Below, one piece after another: positions 1-8,593 of a stretch of 64,000 nucleotides of DNA. The DNA comes from Acidovorax benzenivorans (GTDB lineage Bacteria > Pseudomonadota > Gammaproteobacteria > Burkholderiales > Burkholderiaceae_C). Under the pieces are notes generated by a model. The model made no database searches. It saw only the letters and a program-made list of their open reading frames with translations, and was not told the DNA's origin. Location: contig NZ_JAPCKI010000001.1 in assembly GCF_028680575.1 (NCBI RefSeq), positions 248,001-312,000 of the forward strand, written 5' to 3'. Every line of letters starts with the position of its first letter. Positions within the stretch are counted from its first letter, which is position 1. The position numbers and the translations under genes were made by a program.

Positions 1-40
1 GCCAACCCGGCGGGCGTGCCCGTCAAACGTCCAGCGTCCT

Positions 41-1321
41 TCAGGCCGCCGTCGCCAAGGGCCTGGCAGCCCGTGCCGCAACCCCCACCCCCACGAGCGC
101 CGCCGACACCACGCTCAAGCCCAGGGTCAAGGCCGAGCCGTAGAAGATGCCCGCCGTCATGCCGTGGTCCAGCATGGCGCCGAACACCGGGGCCGCCAGG
201 CAAAAGCCCAGGTCCAGCCCCGAATACACCGTGCCATACACCCGGCCCGTGGCGCCGGGGGGGGCGGCACGCTTGATCAGCATGTCACGCGATGGGCCAG
301 CCAGGCCCGTGCCCAACCCAGCCACCGAGGCCACCACCAGCGCCGCCATGCCTGGCAGCAGCCCGGACGCCACCACCACCAGCAGCGCGGCCGAGCCGAG
401 CAGGCACACCGAAATGATCTTCTCCAGCCGCTGCACACGCCCCACCAGAAAACCGCCCACCAGCATGCCCGCCGCGCCGCACAGCATGTAGCCCGTGACC
501 ACCATGGCCGTCACGCTGAGCGGCAGGCCGTACATGGACTGCAACGCCGGGCTGGCAAAGCTCTGGATGGCGCTGAGCGCGCAGGTGCTCCAGAAGAAGA
601 ACGAGAAGCACAGCCACACCGACGGCAGCTTGAGGAAGGCCATGGGGTGCTCGGGCTTCGCCGCCGCGGCGCCGCCCTTGACCTGATGCGCCCAGGCGCC
701 TTGGCGGTCGTCAATAGCGTCACGGTTCCACACCATGATGGCCAGCACCGCGAGGGCCAGCACCGCACCACACAGACAGGCCGTGCGCCACGAGCCCGTG
801 GCCGTGGCAATGCCCGCCATGAACACCGGCGCCGTGGCCCAGCCCAGGTTGCCGCTGATGCCATGCACCGAAAAGCCGTGCCCCAGGCGCTGTGGCGACA
901 CGCGTTTGTTCAAGATGGTGAAGTCCACTGGGTGGAACGGCGCGTTGCCCAGCCCGGCCAGTGCCGCTGCCAGCAGCAGGCCCGTGTAGCCCTGCGCGGT
1001 GCCCGCCGCCAAGCCTGCGGCCGCAAAACTAGACAGCGCAAAAAACATCACCGGCCGCGCGCCCACACGGTCCACCAGAAAGCCCGACAGCGCCTGGCCC
1101 ACACCCGAGATCACGAAGAACACCGACACCAGCAGGCCCAGCTCGGAATAGCTGAAGCCGAACTCACCGATCAGCCACGGAAACAGCGGCGGCAGCAGCA
1201 TGTGAAAGAAGTGCGAGCTGCCGTGGGCCAGGCCGATGAGGCCGATGGTGCGAGCGTCCTGCCGCAGGGGGACGGGGTTGGCAGTGGTGGCGGCGCTGGC
1301 GCCGGAGGTGGAAGCAGTCAT
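41..1321 (-). CDS. MFS transporter (probable exporter)
   Basis: Predicted inner-membrane major facilitator protein of 426 residues with about twelve hydrophobic segments spread over the whole length. The loop GFLVDRVGARP, after the second or third segment, fits MFS motif A. Start placed at ATG 1321 (MTASTSG); in-frame starts at 1342 and 1372 would run into the divergent promoter of the AraC-type gene at 1387. The divergent regulator suggests that it controls this transporter. Substrate cannot be told from sequence. Family assignment is secure, start and substrate are not. Confidence 0.85.
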   Translation of the reverse strand: MTASTSGASAATTANPVPLRQDARTIGLIGLAHGSSHFFHMLLPPLFPWLIGEFGFSYSELGLLVSVFFVISGVGQALSGFLVDRVGARPVMFFALSSFAAAGLAAGTAQGYTGLLLAAALAGLGNAPFHPVDFTILNKRVSPQRLGHGFSVHGISGNLGWATAPVFMAGIATATGSWRTACLCGAVLALAVLAIMVWNRDAIDDRQGAWAHQVKGGAAAAKPEHPMAFLKLPSVWLCFSFFFWSTCALSAIQSFASPALQSMYGLPLSVTAMVVTGYMLCGAAGMLVGGFLVGRVQRLEKIISVCLLGSAALLVVVASGLLPGMAALVVASVAGLGTGLAGPSRDMLIKRAAPPGATGRVYGTVYSGLDLGFCLAAPVFGAMLDHGMTAGIFYGSALTLGLSVVSAALVGVGVAARAARPLATAA

Positions 1322-1355
1322 GGGCTTGATCTTAGGCAGCATGCCCTCGGCAGGT

Positions 1356-1384
1356 TTACGATAGACGGCCAATTTCTATCGCAA
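1356..1384. promoter_or_regulatory. Dyad in the MFS/AraC divergent promoter
   Basis: Inverted repeat with arms CGATAG (1359-1364) and CTATCG (1376-1381), eleven bases apart and flanked by TT and AA, between the divergent MFS and AraC genes. It ends three bases before the AraC start codon. Position suggests an operator for the regulator; no binding is proven. Confidence 0.4.
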
Positions 1385-1386
1385 AC

Positions 1387-2355
1387 ATGCCAAACCCGCC
1401 CGCCAGGCCCTCCACGCCTGCCTCACACCCCTCGCCCCCCGAACCGGCGGCGGAACAACACTTTGCCGCCGAGGTGGTGCCGCGCCCCAAGCCCGGAAGG
1501 TCGCGCGAGCTGTCGTACGTGGACTCGCTCACGCCCGAGCTGTTTGTGCCCACCACCGCCCGCCCGGTGCGCGCCAAGCTGCGCTGGCTGGCCGCCGACA
1601 CGCAGGTGATGCCCCACAGCCACCCCTGGGCGCAGGTGGCGATCTCGACCACGGGCGTGATCCGGCTCACGGTGAACCACGGCACCTACATCGTGCCGCC
1701 CTCGCGCGCGCTGTGGATTCCGCCCGGCGTGGAGCATGCCGTGACCATGGTGGAAGACGCCGACCTGCGCACGCTGTACTTTCACCAGCCCCGGGGGCGC
1801 TGCGGCCCCGGCGTGCCGCGCGATCAGGAAGACGCCTGGCGCCAGTGCCGCGTGCTGGAGGTGTCCGACCTGCTGCGCGCCCTGGTGCGCGAAATGCCCA
1901 CCGCGCCCGATGGCGGCCAGGCCCCCACGACCGCAGACCTGCGGCGTGAGCAGCACCTGAGCGCCCTGGTGCGCGACGAACTGGCCCGCGCCGCCGCCGT
2001 GAAGCTGGGCGTGGACCTGCCGCAGGACAAGCGCCTGCGCCACCTGTGCGAAGCCGTGCTGGCCGACCCCACGCGCCACGAAACCCTGACCGACTGGGCG
2101 CAGGACACCGGCGCCAGCCCCCGCACCGTGGCCCGCCTGTTCCGCTCCGAACTGGGCAGCACCTTCACCCAGTGGCGCCAACAGGTGATCCTGGCCAAGG
2201 CCGTGTCGCTGGCCGCCGGGCGCATGCCCATGGGCCAGATCGCCGCCGAACTGGGCTACAGCCCGAGCGCGTTCAGCGCCATGGTGCGTAAGTCGGTGGG
2301 GCAGCCGCCGGGGCGGTTTCTGGGGCAGCAGCAACCGGCGCAGGGCATTGCCTGA
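1387..2355 (+). CDS. AraC-family transcriptional regulator with N-terminal cupin
   Basis: DNA-binding regulator of 322 residues. Residues about 60-145 form a cupin-like sensor domain with a histidine-rich HSHPW start and a PPGVEH segment. Residues about 220-312 form the paired helix-turn-helix domain of the AraC family, with ASPRTVARLFRSELG as the first and GYSPSAFSAMVRKSVG as the second recognition region. It is divergent from the MFS gene by 65 bp, the usual layout of a local regulator and its transporter target. The inducer is unknown. Confidence 0.88.
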   Translation: MPNPPARPSTPASHPSPPEPAAEQHFAAEVVPRPKPGRSRELSYVDSLTPELFVPTTARPVRAKLRWLAADTQVMPHSHPWAQVAISTTGVIRLTVNHGTYIVPPSRALWIPPGVEHAVTMVEDADLRTLYFHQPRGRCGPGVPRDQEDAWRQCRVLEVSDLLRALVREMPTAPDGGQAPTTADLRREQHLSALVRDELARAAAVKLGVDLPQDKRLRHLCEAVLADPTRHETLTDWAQDTGASPRTVARLFRSELGSTFTQWRQQVILAKAVSLAAGRMPMGQIAAELGYSPSAFSAMVRKSVGQPPGRFLGQQQPAQGIA

Positions 2356-2430
2356 ATTGCCGTGGGATGTCGATGCCCTGCGCGCCGCACCGGGCCATTG
2401 CACTGAGCCCGTTTCGGTAGAGATTTGAAC

Positions 2431-2486
2431 GAAATTGGGCCCTGACGCTTGATGGTATTGCGCAAACAGCTATAAAAATAGTAGCA
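2431..2486. repeat. Dispersed repeat family A, copy 1
   Basis: Intergenic copy (inverted orientation) of the short repeat whose core on one strand reads tATAGCTg, a GCGCTT-type half, a short spacer, AAGCG and then GGCCaATTT. Diverged copy; see the copies at 14635, 32333 and 40060. Confidence 0.55.
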
Positions 2487-2563
2487 ATCTGATGCCCAAG
2501 TGCCTGCAATGCCCTCGCAGTGCCGCTAAGGTGGCGGCACATCTCCCCGCGCCGCATACACCC

Positions 2564-3199
2564 ATGACCACCACCCCACCCCCTCGCACCCTCCACAGCT
2601 ACGAGCCCCGCCAGGGCCACGGCCTGCCGCACGACCCGTTCAACGCCATCGTGGGGCCGCGCCCCATCGGCTGGATTGCCACACAAAGCGCCGCGGGCGC
2701 GACCAACCTGGCGCCCTACAGTTTCTTCAACGCCTTCAACTACGTGCCGCCCATCGTGGGCTTTGCCAGCATTGGCTACAAGGACACGGTGCGCAACGTG
2801 CAGGAGACCGGCGAGTTTGTGTGGAACCTGGCCACGCGCGACCTAGCCGAGGTGATGAACCAGAGCTGCGCCGCCGTGCCACCCGAAGTGAGCGAGTTCG
2901 ACCTGACCGGCCTCACGCCCCTGCCCTCCACCCGCGTGCGCCCGCCGCGCGTGGCCGAAAGCCCGGTCACCTTTGAATGCCGCAGCACGCAAATCCTGCA
3001 GCTGCAGGGCGTGGATGGCGCCAAGGTGGACACCTGGCTGGTGCTGGGCGAGGTGGTGGCCGTGCACATCGACCAGGCGCTGCTCAAAAACGGCGTGTAC
3101 GACACGGCGAACGCAGGCCACATCCTGCGCGGCGGGGGCCCGGCCGATTACTTCACCGTGGGGCCGGAGCAGCTGTTCAAGATGTACCGGCCCCGGTAG
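2564..3199 (+). CDS. Flavin reductase-like FMN-binding split-barrel protein
   Basis: Soluble protein of 211 residues in the flavin reductase-like family (FMN-binding split barrel). The segment NAIVGPRPIGWIATQS near residue 22 and NLAPYSFFNAFNYVPP near residue 47 are the family hallmark of FMN phosphate and isoalloxazine contacts. Start chosen at ATG 2564 (MTTTPPPRTL), because the upstream in-frame start at 2492 would encode low-homology residues from the repeat region. Likely reduces flavin or acts as an NAD(P)H-dependent oxidoreductase; the partner oxygenase, if any, is not nearby. Confidence 0.85.
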   Translation: MTTTPPPRTLHSYEPRQGHGLPHDPFNAIVGPRPIGWIATQSAAGATNLAPYSFFNAFNYVPPIVGFASIGYKDTVRNVQETGEFVWNLATRDLAEVMNQSCAAVPPEVSEFDLTGLTPLPSTRVRPPRVAESPVTFECRSTQILQLQGVDGAKVDTWLVLGEVVAVHIDQALLKNGVYDTANAGHILRGGGPADYFTVGPEQLFKMYRPR

Positions 3200-3212
3200 C
3201 CCGTGCCGCTGC

Positions 3213-3617
3213 TCAGCCTGCAGCGGTGTTCTGCACCAGATCCATCGCAAACCGACCGTGGCCCACGGACCAGTCGGAATAGTCGTTCTCGTGCATGAAG
3301 ATGAACACGTCGGCAGGAGCCACGTCCGCCGTGGCCTGCAGGTTGCGCGCGATGGCGGCGTAGAGGGCGCGCTTCATCGCATCGCTGCGTCCGCGCCGCA
3401 GCGTGATCTCGACCACCACCACGCGGTCGGAGCGCGCCACGCCGTTGAAAGTGCGGCTGCAGGCAAATTCGCCAGGGGCGTAGCCCGCCACCATGTTGAA
3501 CAGCTCGTCCGGCGGCATACCAATGGCGTCCACCAGCGCTTGGTGGATGCCTTGCACGATGGCATCGCGCGTGGCGGCGGGGGTGTCCTGCGGAACGTTG
3601 GTGCGGATAAATGGCAT
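3213..3617 (-). CDS. Tautomerase family protein
   Basis: Protein of 134 residues starting Met-Pro-Phe-Ile, which leaves Pro as residue 1 after Met removal, the catalytic base of the tautomerase (4-oxalocrotonate tautomerase/MIF) superfamily. Length and the C-terminal FIFMHENDYSDWSVGHGR segment match the longer tautomerase subfamily in proteobacteria. It is divergent from a LysR regulator at 3785, so probably its target. Substrate not predictable. Confidence 0.85.
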   Translation of the reverse strand: MPFIRTNVPQDTPAATRDAIVQGIHQALVDAIGMPPDELFNMVAGYAPGEFACSRTFNGVARSDRVVVVEITLRRGRSDAMKRALYAAIARNLQATADVAPADVFIFMHENDYSDWSVGHGRFAMDLVQNTAAG

Positions 3618-3635
3618 GGGTTCGTCCTATGTTCT

Positions 3636-3691
3636 CTTGAATCAAATAGAAAAATTGAAATGAACAGCGGCTGGCTTTCAAGTGATTCAAG
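3636..3691. promoter_or_regulatory. Long-spaced inverted repeat upstream of the tautomerase gene
   Basis: Perfect 9-bp inverted repeat, CTTGAATCA (3636-3644) and TGATTCAAG (3683-3691), with half-sites about 47 bp apart in the 167-bp intergenic region. The spacing would suit two sites on one DNA face or a looped operator. Function is inferred from position only. Confidence 0.3.
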
Positions 3692-3761
3692 CCTTATCGC
3701 CCATCAATCAACCGATTGTTGCTATCAACTTGGTCTCTGAAAAGCGATGATTTGGCTGTTT

Positions 3762-3784
3762 TTATGTGCTCTAAAATCACATAA
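3762..3784. promoter_or_regulatory. LysR-type operator abutting the LysR start codon
   Basis: Perfect dyad TTATGTG-N9-CACATAA, containing the T-N11-A pattern of LysR-type regulators. Its last base is immediately before ATG 3785. This suggests autoregulation and leaves no room for a ribosome binding site if translation starts at 3785. Confidence 0.55.
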
Positions 3785-4717
3785 ATGAGTCACCGCTTGC
3801 CCCCACTGAGTGCCCTGCGTGCGTTCGAGGCTGCCGCCCGGCTGGGCCGCATGACGGCGGCGGCGGACGAGTTGTCGGTCACGCCCGGCGCCATCAGTCG
3901 GCAAGTGCGCCAACTGGAGCAGCACCTGGGTGTTGCCCTGTTTGACGGCAGCAAGGCGCGCCCCACCCTCACCCCGGCAGCGCACGTGCTGCAGCCGGTG
4001 CTGACCAACGCCTTTGCCCACATCGCCGATGCCGTGCGCGAGGTCAGCGACCCCAGCCGGGGGCCGCTGGACGTGGCCTGCTTCAGCACCTTCACCGTGA
4101 AGTGGCTGATCCCCCGGCTGTTCGACTTCCAGGCGCAGCACCCGGGCATCGAAGTGCGCCTGCGCACCACCGACGCCGACACCGGTGCGGGCCGCATGCA
4201 CGGCGACCTGGCCATCACCGCCGAAGAGGCGACCGGAGCGCGGGATGCGAACAAGGAACGGCTGTTCCCCGAGCACCTCGGCCCGGTGCTGAGCCCCGAA
4301 CTGGCGCAGCGGCTGGCGCTGCACCAGCCCGCCGATCTGGCCGCCCCGGCCCTCGCGCCCCTGCGCCTGCACACCCGCACGCGGCGCAACGCCTGGACCA
4401 TGTGGGGGGCTGCGACGGGTACTACCGTGCCCCTGCCCCCGCCTTCACAGACGGGGCCCGAGTTTGAGCACTACTACTTCACGCTGGAGGCCGCCGTGCG
4501 CGGGCTGGGCATTGCCGTGTCCCCCTGGCATTTGGTGATGGACGACGTACAGGCGGGCCGGCTGGTGGCACCGCTGGGTTTTGTGGCCTCTGGGTATGAC
4601 TACGTGGTGCGCCGCCGCACCAGCGGTCCGCTGCCCCGGCTGGATGTGTTTTGCGACTGGCTGCTGGCGCAGGCTGCAGCGACACCGGCACCACCTGGTT
4701 GGCAGCAGTTGGACTGA
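3785..4717 (+). CDS. LysR-family (GcvA-like) transcriptional regulator
   Basis: Regulator of 310 residues. The N-terminal winged helix-turn-helix (residues 4-63) has the GcvA-type opening LPPLSALRAFEAAARLGRMT and the helix TPGAISRQVRQLEQHLG. The remaining residues form the periplasmic-binding-protein-like effector domain. The MSHRLPPLSALRAFE start is typical of the family, so ATG 3785 is favoured even though a dyad occupies the bases just upstream. Divergent from the tautomerase, its probable target along with its own gene. Confidence 0.9.
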   Translation: MSHRLPPLSALRAFEAAARLGRMTAAADELSVTPGAISRQVRQLEQHLGVALFDGSKARPTLTPAAHVLQPVLTNAFAHIADAVREVSDPSRGPLDVACFSTFTVKWLIPRLFDFQAQHPGIEVRLRTTDADTGAGRMHGDLAITAEEATGARDANKERLFPEHLGPVLSPELAQRLALHQPADLAAPALAPLRLHTRTRRNAWTMWGAATGTTVPLPPPSQTGPEFEHYYFTLEAAVRGLGIAVSPWHLVMDDVQAGRLVAPLGFVASGYDYVVRRRTSGPLPRLDVFCDWLLAQAAATPAPPGWQQLD

Positions 4718-4774
4718 TGCCAGGTTGGCCGCTGCGTTCGCCATGGCGCTGTATAGCTTGATGGCGACCCGAGG

Positions 4775-5230
4775 TTATGCCATCAAGGACTTGCTCATGT
4801 AGACGGTGACGCCACCCATGAAAGGTTCCTCGCGATCCACCACGAACCCTTGTCGGAGGTACAGACCGACATTCGACTCAAACAGCTTGTTGGTGAAAAG
4901 CCGAACCCCTTTGAGTCGCAGCCCCAACGCCGTGTTCTGCGCGTGATCCAACAGAATACGGGCACAGCCACAGCCCTGAAAAGATGGTGCGACTGCAACG
5001 TTTTCAATGAGCAACCATTCTGGCTCCGGGATCATCTCAATCAGCGCTGCAAGGCTGCCCTCCATCTCCAGCAGATCAATCAAGTGCTCTCTGACGGCCA
5101 ATTCGTAATTGGCCTTCATGGGAAGCGGCTCGCGCCCGATCACCGGAATCCACTTCGCATAGGCGGCGTGAGTCAGCGATCTCACGGCCACCGCGTCCTT
5201 CTCTGCCGCTCGCCTGAATTGGAAGTTCAT
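4775..5230 (-). CDS. GNAT-family N-acetyltransferase
   Basis: Protein of 151 residues with the GNAT fold. VAVAPSFQGCGCARILLDHA (residues about 85-104) is motif A, the acetyl-CoA pyrophosphate loop, with a Cys in place of one usual Gly/Arg-flanking position. LYLRQGFVV near the C terminus is the usual motif B. Start placed at ATG 5230 (MNFQFRRA), which begins the first beta strand; the longer frame upstream is not GNAT-like. Acceptor substrate unknown. Confidence 0.85.
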   Translation of the reverse strand: MNFQFRRAAEKDAVAVRSLTHAAYAKWIPVIGREPLPMKANYELAVREHLIDLLEMEGSLAALIEMIPEPEWLLIENVAVAPSFQGCGCARILLDHAQNTALGLRLKGVRLFTNKLFESNVGLYLRQGFVVDREEPFMGGVTVYMSKSLMA

Positions 5231-5428
5231 AGTGCAAAGTCTATGGCAGTCAACGAGCAGCCCACGGTCGATAACACTTGCGTGCGCACCCCGGCAAGTC
5301 GATCGCGCGTTTGCTGAGCGCCCACCATACGGTTTGTGCAAGCTCTGGCCGAACGGTAGCGGGATTCATCACGGAACCGGATGAGGCGCGACGACAGGCG
5401 TCGGGAACCGAGCCTTACCGTACGGACA

Positions 5429-6448
5429 TCACGGCGACCGCAACAGCGGCCCGCACAGGCCAGAGGCGGGCGCTCGTGCCCACTGCTCGGTCCAGGCCCA
5501 CAGCTGCTGCACGCCATCCACACCGGGGCGCTGCAGGCCGTGGTCGGCACCGTCGATGCGCCGTGCGCAATAGGGCACGGTGCGCAAGGAGGCCAGCTCT
5601 GCAAAACGCTCGTAGGCAGCAAGGGGCACCAGCGCATCGTCGGCGCCCCACACCTGCATCAGCGGCCAGGGGCTTCGCAGCAGCGGCAGGGTCAACGGCC
5701 AGTTGCGCAGGTCACGCCAGTAGCCCAGGCTGCGCCCCTGCACCACCACAGTGTCGGGCGGAGCCCCCGCCACGATCTGCGACAACGCGGCCCAGTCGGC
5801 CTCCGCGCCCAGGCGGTGGGCCTGCAGCGCGCCTGCCTCCTGCGGGTCGATCCCGCTGGAGCCGATGAGCACCAGGCCCGCCAGGTGCGGCACCTCGGGG
5901 GCCAGGGCGGGCAGCAGCTCCGCACCTTCGGAGATCCCCACAAGCAACTGCGGCACCGCCGGTTGCCCCTGGTGCTGCTGGGCATCGGCGCGCAGCGCGG
6001 CGCGTGCGTGTGCGAGCCAGGTGGAGTGGCGGTCTTGCAGCACAAACCGGTGGGGGCAGTCGGCAGGCTTCGTCTGTGACTGGGGGGCCACCCCTGGCTT
6101 GTGCAGCACCAGCACCTGGGCGTGCAGCAGGCCCGCAAAATAGCGGCCCGCAATCGGTCCCATGCCCGCGCAGCCCGAGCCGGGGATAACGATCACGCGG
6201 TAGCGCAGCGGTGCGGTGCGTTCGCCACGCTGCAGGGCCTGGAGGGTGGCGCCGCCAACGCCGGGCAAGGTCTGCAGTACAAAACCTGCTGTGTCCTGCA
6301 CCGTGGCGGGCGCCTCTGGGTCTGCCGATACGAAAGGGATGGCCTCACCCGCGACCGGTTGCGCGGCCGAGCACCCGGCCAACACAAAGGCCAAGATGCC
6401 AGACGCAAAAAAGGCCAGCAGAACGCTGGCCTTGGAGAGGGGCCGCAT
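5429..6448 (-). CDS. Lipoprotein alpha/beta hydrolase, last gene of the LpoB-type cluster
   Basis: Predicted secreted lipoprotein of 339 residues. The N terminus has a hydrophobic signal ending in the lipobox-like LAGC. The mature part contains VIVIPGSGCAG (oxyanion loop region), the nucleophile elbow GISEG and a late DGADHG histidine motif, consistent with an alpha/beta hydrolase. Start set at ATG 6448 (MRPLSKAS), directly before the signal peptide; GTG/ATG codons to 6496 are possible. It follows the CsgG/LpoB-like gene by 54 bp on the same strand and may be cotranscribed. Substrate unknown. Confidence 0.75.
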   Translation of the reverse strand: MRPLSKASVLLAFFASGILAFVLAGCSAAQPVAGEAIPFVSADPEAPATVQDTAGFVLQTLPGVGGATLQALQRGERTAPLRYRVIVIPGSGCAGMGPIAGRYFAGLLHAQVLVLHKPGVAPQSQTKPADCPHRFVLQDRHSTWLAHARAALRADAQQHQGQPAVPQLLVGISEGAELLPALAPEVPHLAGLVLIGSSGIDPQEAGALQAHRLGAEADWAALSQIVAGAPPDTVVVQGRSLGYWRDLRNWPLTLPLLRSPWPLMQVWGADDALVPLAAYERFAELASLRTVPYCARRIDGADHGLQRPGVDGVQQLWAWTEQWARAPASGLCGPLLRSP

Positions 6449-6502
6449 CGCGCAAGCGATGGCCCGCAAGGGCTGGTGGTGCACAGCGATGCGCACTGCG
6501 GC

Positions 6503-7465
6503 TTACTTGAGGATCAGCACCTGCTCGGGCTGCTGCGGCTGCGGCACAGGCATGGGCTGGCCGCCCTGCTGGTACACCACGGGTGGACGCACGCCGCGCG
6601 CCAGGTTGGCGTCGGTGTAGCCCAGCTGCACGGCGAGCTGCTGGTACACGTCCTGTGCCAGCGACAGCGAGGTTTCACGCATCACCTTGGCCCGGTTGGG
6701 GGGCGCAATATCGCCACGGATCGACAGGATCTTGGTGTCGTTGCCCTCGCCCTGGGCGGAGAACGCGGCCTTGATCTCGTAGGTCTTGGTGTTGATGAGC
6801 GAGAAGTCGGTCAGCAGCTGCAGGCCATACTGGCGCGTGGCACTGGTGGTGCCTTGCAGGGGCGAGAGCGCATCGGTGAACTCGATGCTGGACACCACGC
6901 CAAACAGCACGTAGTCGGCGCCGTTGAACTCACCCTTCTTGATGCGGGTGATCACGTCGTTGACCTGGGGCTGCGCCTGGGGCGTGGCCATCTTGCCGCC
7001 CTGCACCTGGTTGAGCACCTGCTCGGCCTTGGAGGGCTGGGGCTTGCCCGCATCAAAGCCCTTGCCCTGCACCAAGCGGAAGTACGTGCCCTGCAGGATG
7101 GCGCCCTTGATGTCGTTGGTGTAGCCACCCAGCTCGCGCTGCTCGATGTAGCTGTAACGACCCGCCACGTAGGTGCCGCTAGCCTGCTCTGACGCCTGCA
7201 TGGACTGCTGGCCCGAGTACGAGCCCCCGCCGCCATACATACCGTGGCTGTGGCTACCGCCCTGGCTGCCCTGCGCGCTCATCTGGCTGCTGCGCTGGTA
7301 GGTACCGGCCAGGAAGTATTCGGACACGCGCTGGGCGTAGGCCAGGTCGGTCACGGCGATCTTGGGCGCCGCGCCGGGCTGCTGCGCCTGGGCGCCCGTG
7401 CCCCAGGCCATGGTGGTGGCGGCGATCACGGCCAGGGCCGTGTGGAGGGTGATTCTGCGTTGCAT
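6503..7465 (-). CDS. CsgG/LpoB-superfamily secreted protein
   Basis: Exported protein of 320 residues with a signal peptide cleaved near AQAQQ. The mature part starts KIAVTDLAYAQRVSEYF. The stretch GADYVLFGVVSSIEF followed by a pattern of beta strands and SLAQDVYQQLAVQLG is the CsgG/LpoB-type fold (a periplasmic alpha/beta domain). A Gly/Ser-rich loop lies near residues 75-95 and a Pro/Gln-rich tail near the C terminus. Start at ATG 7465 precedes the signal peptide. It is directly downstream of the LpoB-like gene (20 bp) and looks like a second, larger paralogue. Confidence 0.7.
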   Translation of the reverse strand: MQRRITLHTALAVIAATTMAWGTGAQAQQPGAAPKIAVTDLAYAQRVSEYFLAGTYQRSSQMSAQGSQGGSHSHGMYGGGGSYSGQQSMQASEQASGTYVAGRYSYIEQRELGGYTNDIKGAILQGTYFRLVQGKGFDAGKPQPSKAEQVLNQVQGGKMATPQAQPQVNDVITRIKKGEFNGADYVLFGVVSSIEFTDALSPLQGTTSATRQYGLQLLTDFSLINTKTYEIKAAFSAQGEGNDTKILSIRGDIAPPNRAKVMRETSLSLAQDVYQQLAVQLGYTDANLARGVRPPVVYQQGGQPMPVPQPQQPEQVLILK

Positions 7466-7485
7466 GGTGTGCTCCTTGGAAAAGA

Positions 7486-8100
7486 TCAGCGCTTGCTGGT
7501 CTTCCGGATTTCCTTTTCGTCCTGCCACTCGATCGTGCCTTCCTGCACATCAAACAGCTTGAGCGTGAACTTGTAGTACACGTCCTTGGTCGCATTGTTC
7601 TGCTTGACGATGCTGGTCAGCTCGCCTTCCATGCTGTACTTGGCGGCCGTCATCTGGCCGACCTTGGCGGTGGTGCCTTGCTTGTACAGACCGCTCTGGT
7701 TCTGGCGCTGCAGCTCATCCACCCCGGCCTGCATCTCATTGATGGAGCGCACGAAACGCACCTTGCCCGACTTGACCAGCGAGGTCTGGATCGAGTTCAT
7801 CACGTTGGTGGTGTCGATGTACTCGCTGGTCTTGTTTTTCACGGTGGAGATCGTCACCGTGGGGCGGCCCTGGAAGATGCCGGTTTCGAGCAAGCCGCCG
7901 GTCATCTTCTCGGCAATCATCTGCAGGTCGGTGGAGCCGAACTCGTTGGTCACCAGCTCGACCGCCTTGGCGTCGCCGTAGTTGACCTGGCGGTCAAAAC
8001 GCACGGTGGGCGAAGACAGGTTCTGGCAGGCCGACAGAGCCAGGGTGCTGGCTGCGAAGGCCAGGATGAGCGCGCTGCGCTGGATGGTGTGCTTGGTCAT
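7486..8100 (-). CDS. lpoB: LpoB-like penicillin-binding protein activator lipoprotein
   Basis: Outer-membrane lipoprotein of 204 residues with signal ending LALSAC (lipobox). The mature domain matches the LpoB family: IAEKMTGGLLETGIFQGRPTV (in parts), a conserved IDTTNVMNSIQTSLVKSGKVRFV region and YKFTLKLFDVQEGTIEWQDE near the end. In Enterobacteria LpoB activates PBP1b for peptidoglycan synthesis, and its gene follows ycfL, as here. Start at ATG 8100 precedes the signal; a much longer open frame to 8760 overlaps the upstream genes and is not credible. Family call firm, role inferred. Confidence 0.8.
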   Translation of the reverse strand: MTKHTIQRSALILAFAASTLALSACQNLSSPTVRFDRQVNYGDAKAVELVTNEFGSTDLQMIAEKMTGGLLETGIFQGRPTVTISTVKNKTSEYIDTTNVMNSIQTSLVKSGKVRFVRSINEMQAGVDELQRQNQSGLYKQGTTAKVGQMTAAKYSMEGELTSIVKQNNATKDVYYKFTLKLFDVQEGTIEWQDEKEIRKTSKR

Positions 8101-8144
8101 AGTTTTCAACTCCTCACTCAACAATTTCGAGGGGGCGGCGCCGT

Positions 8145-8558
8145 TCAGCGCGGCTCCACGTTCATTTCCAGGCGCAGATCGACAGCGGCACTGGTGGGCG
8201 CGACGCTCTTGACGGTCTGCTGGCCCAGGCCGAGCACGCTCATCTGCTTCCAGGACTCGCCATCGCCCACCTGGTTGCCCACGTTGTCCAGCCACTTGAA
8301 GCGGTAGAACACGGTACGGTCGGTGCGGCCCATGTTGGCCATGTCGGCCTGCACCACCAGGATGTCGTTCTTGCGCACGATGCGCATCTCGCGCACGGCG
8401 ATGCTGTTGGCTTCGCCACGCAGCGCCACCTTGGAGGCCACGGCCAGCGGGGTGGCGGGGTCGTGCAGCTGGGCGCGGGCAGCGGTGGCCAGGGTCATCG
8501 CGAGGACCGCGCACGCAACGGCGGGTGCGGCGGCGGCAAGGGCAAAACGGGTTCTCAT
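8145..8558 (-). CDS. ycfL: YcfL-like (DUF1425) secreted protein
   Basis: Exported protein of 137 residues with a signal peptide ending about ATAARAQ. The mature part, IVRKNDILVVQADMANMGRT and then VFYRFKWLDNVGNQVGDGESWKQM, follows the YcfL pattern of a beta-sandwich with a W-x-D-x-x-G motif. In Escherichia coli ycfL lies just upstream of lpoB and the same pairing is seen here. It lacks an obvious lipobox Cys, unlike some homologues. Start at ATG 8558. Function of the family is unknown. Confidence 0.75.
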   Translation of the reverse strand: MRTRFALAAAAPAVACAVLAMTLATAARAQLHDPATPLAVASKVALRGEANSIAVREMRIVRKNDILVVQADMANMGRTDRTVFYRFKWLDNVGNQVGDGESWKQMSVLGLGQQTVKSVAPTSAAVDLRLEMNVEPR

Positions 8559-8593
8559 GCCAGAGGCTCCTTGAAAATGGGACATGTTCGGTT

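Noticed and set aside
164-1609. Long plus-strand open frame across the MFS gene
   Set aside because: It is the opposite-strand shadow of the MFS and AraC genes; composition is Arg/His/Gln-rich without domains.
3206-3226. Inverted repeat CCGCTGC/GCAGCGG as a terminator
   Set aside because: It overlaps the tautomerase coding end and has no T run.
5231-5428. Possible gene remnant between the GNAT and hydrolase genes
   Set aside because: Short frames only, no family match or ribosome-binding site; nothing else recognised.
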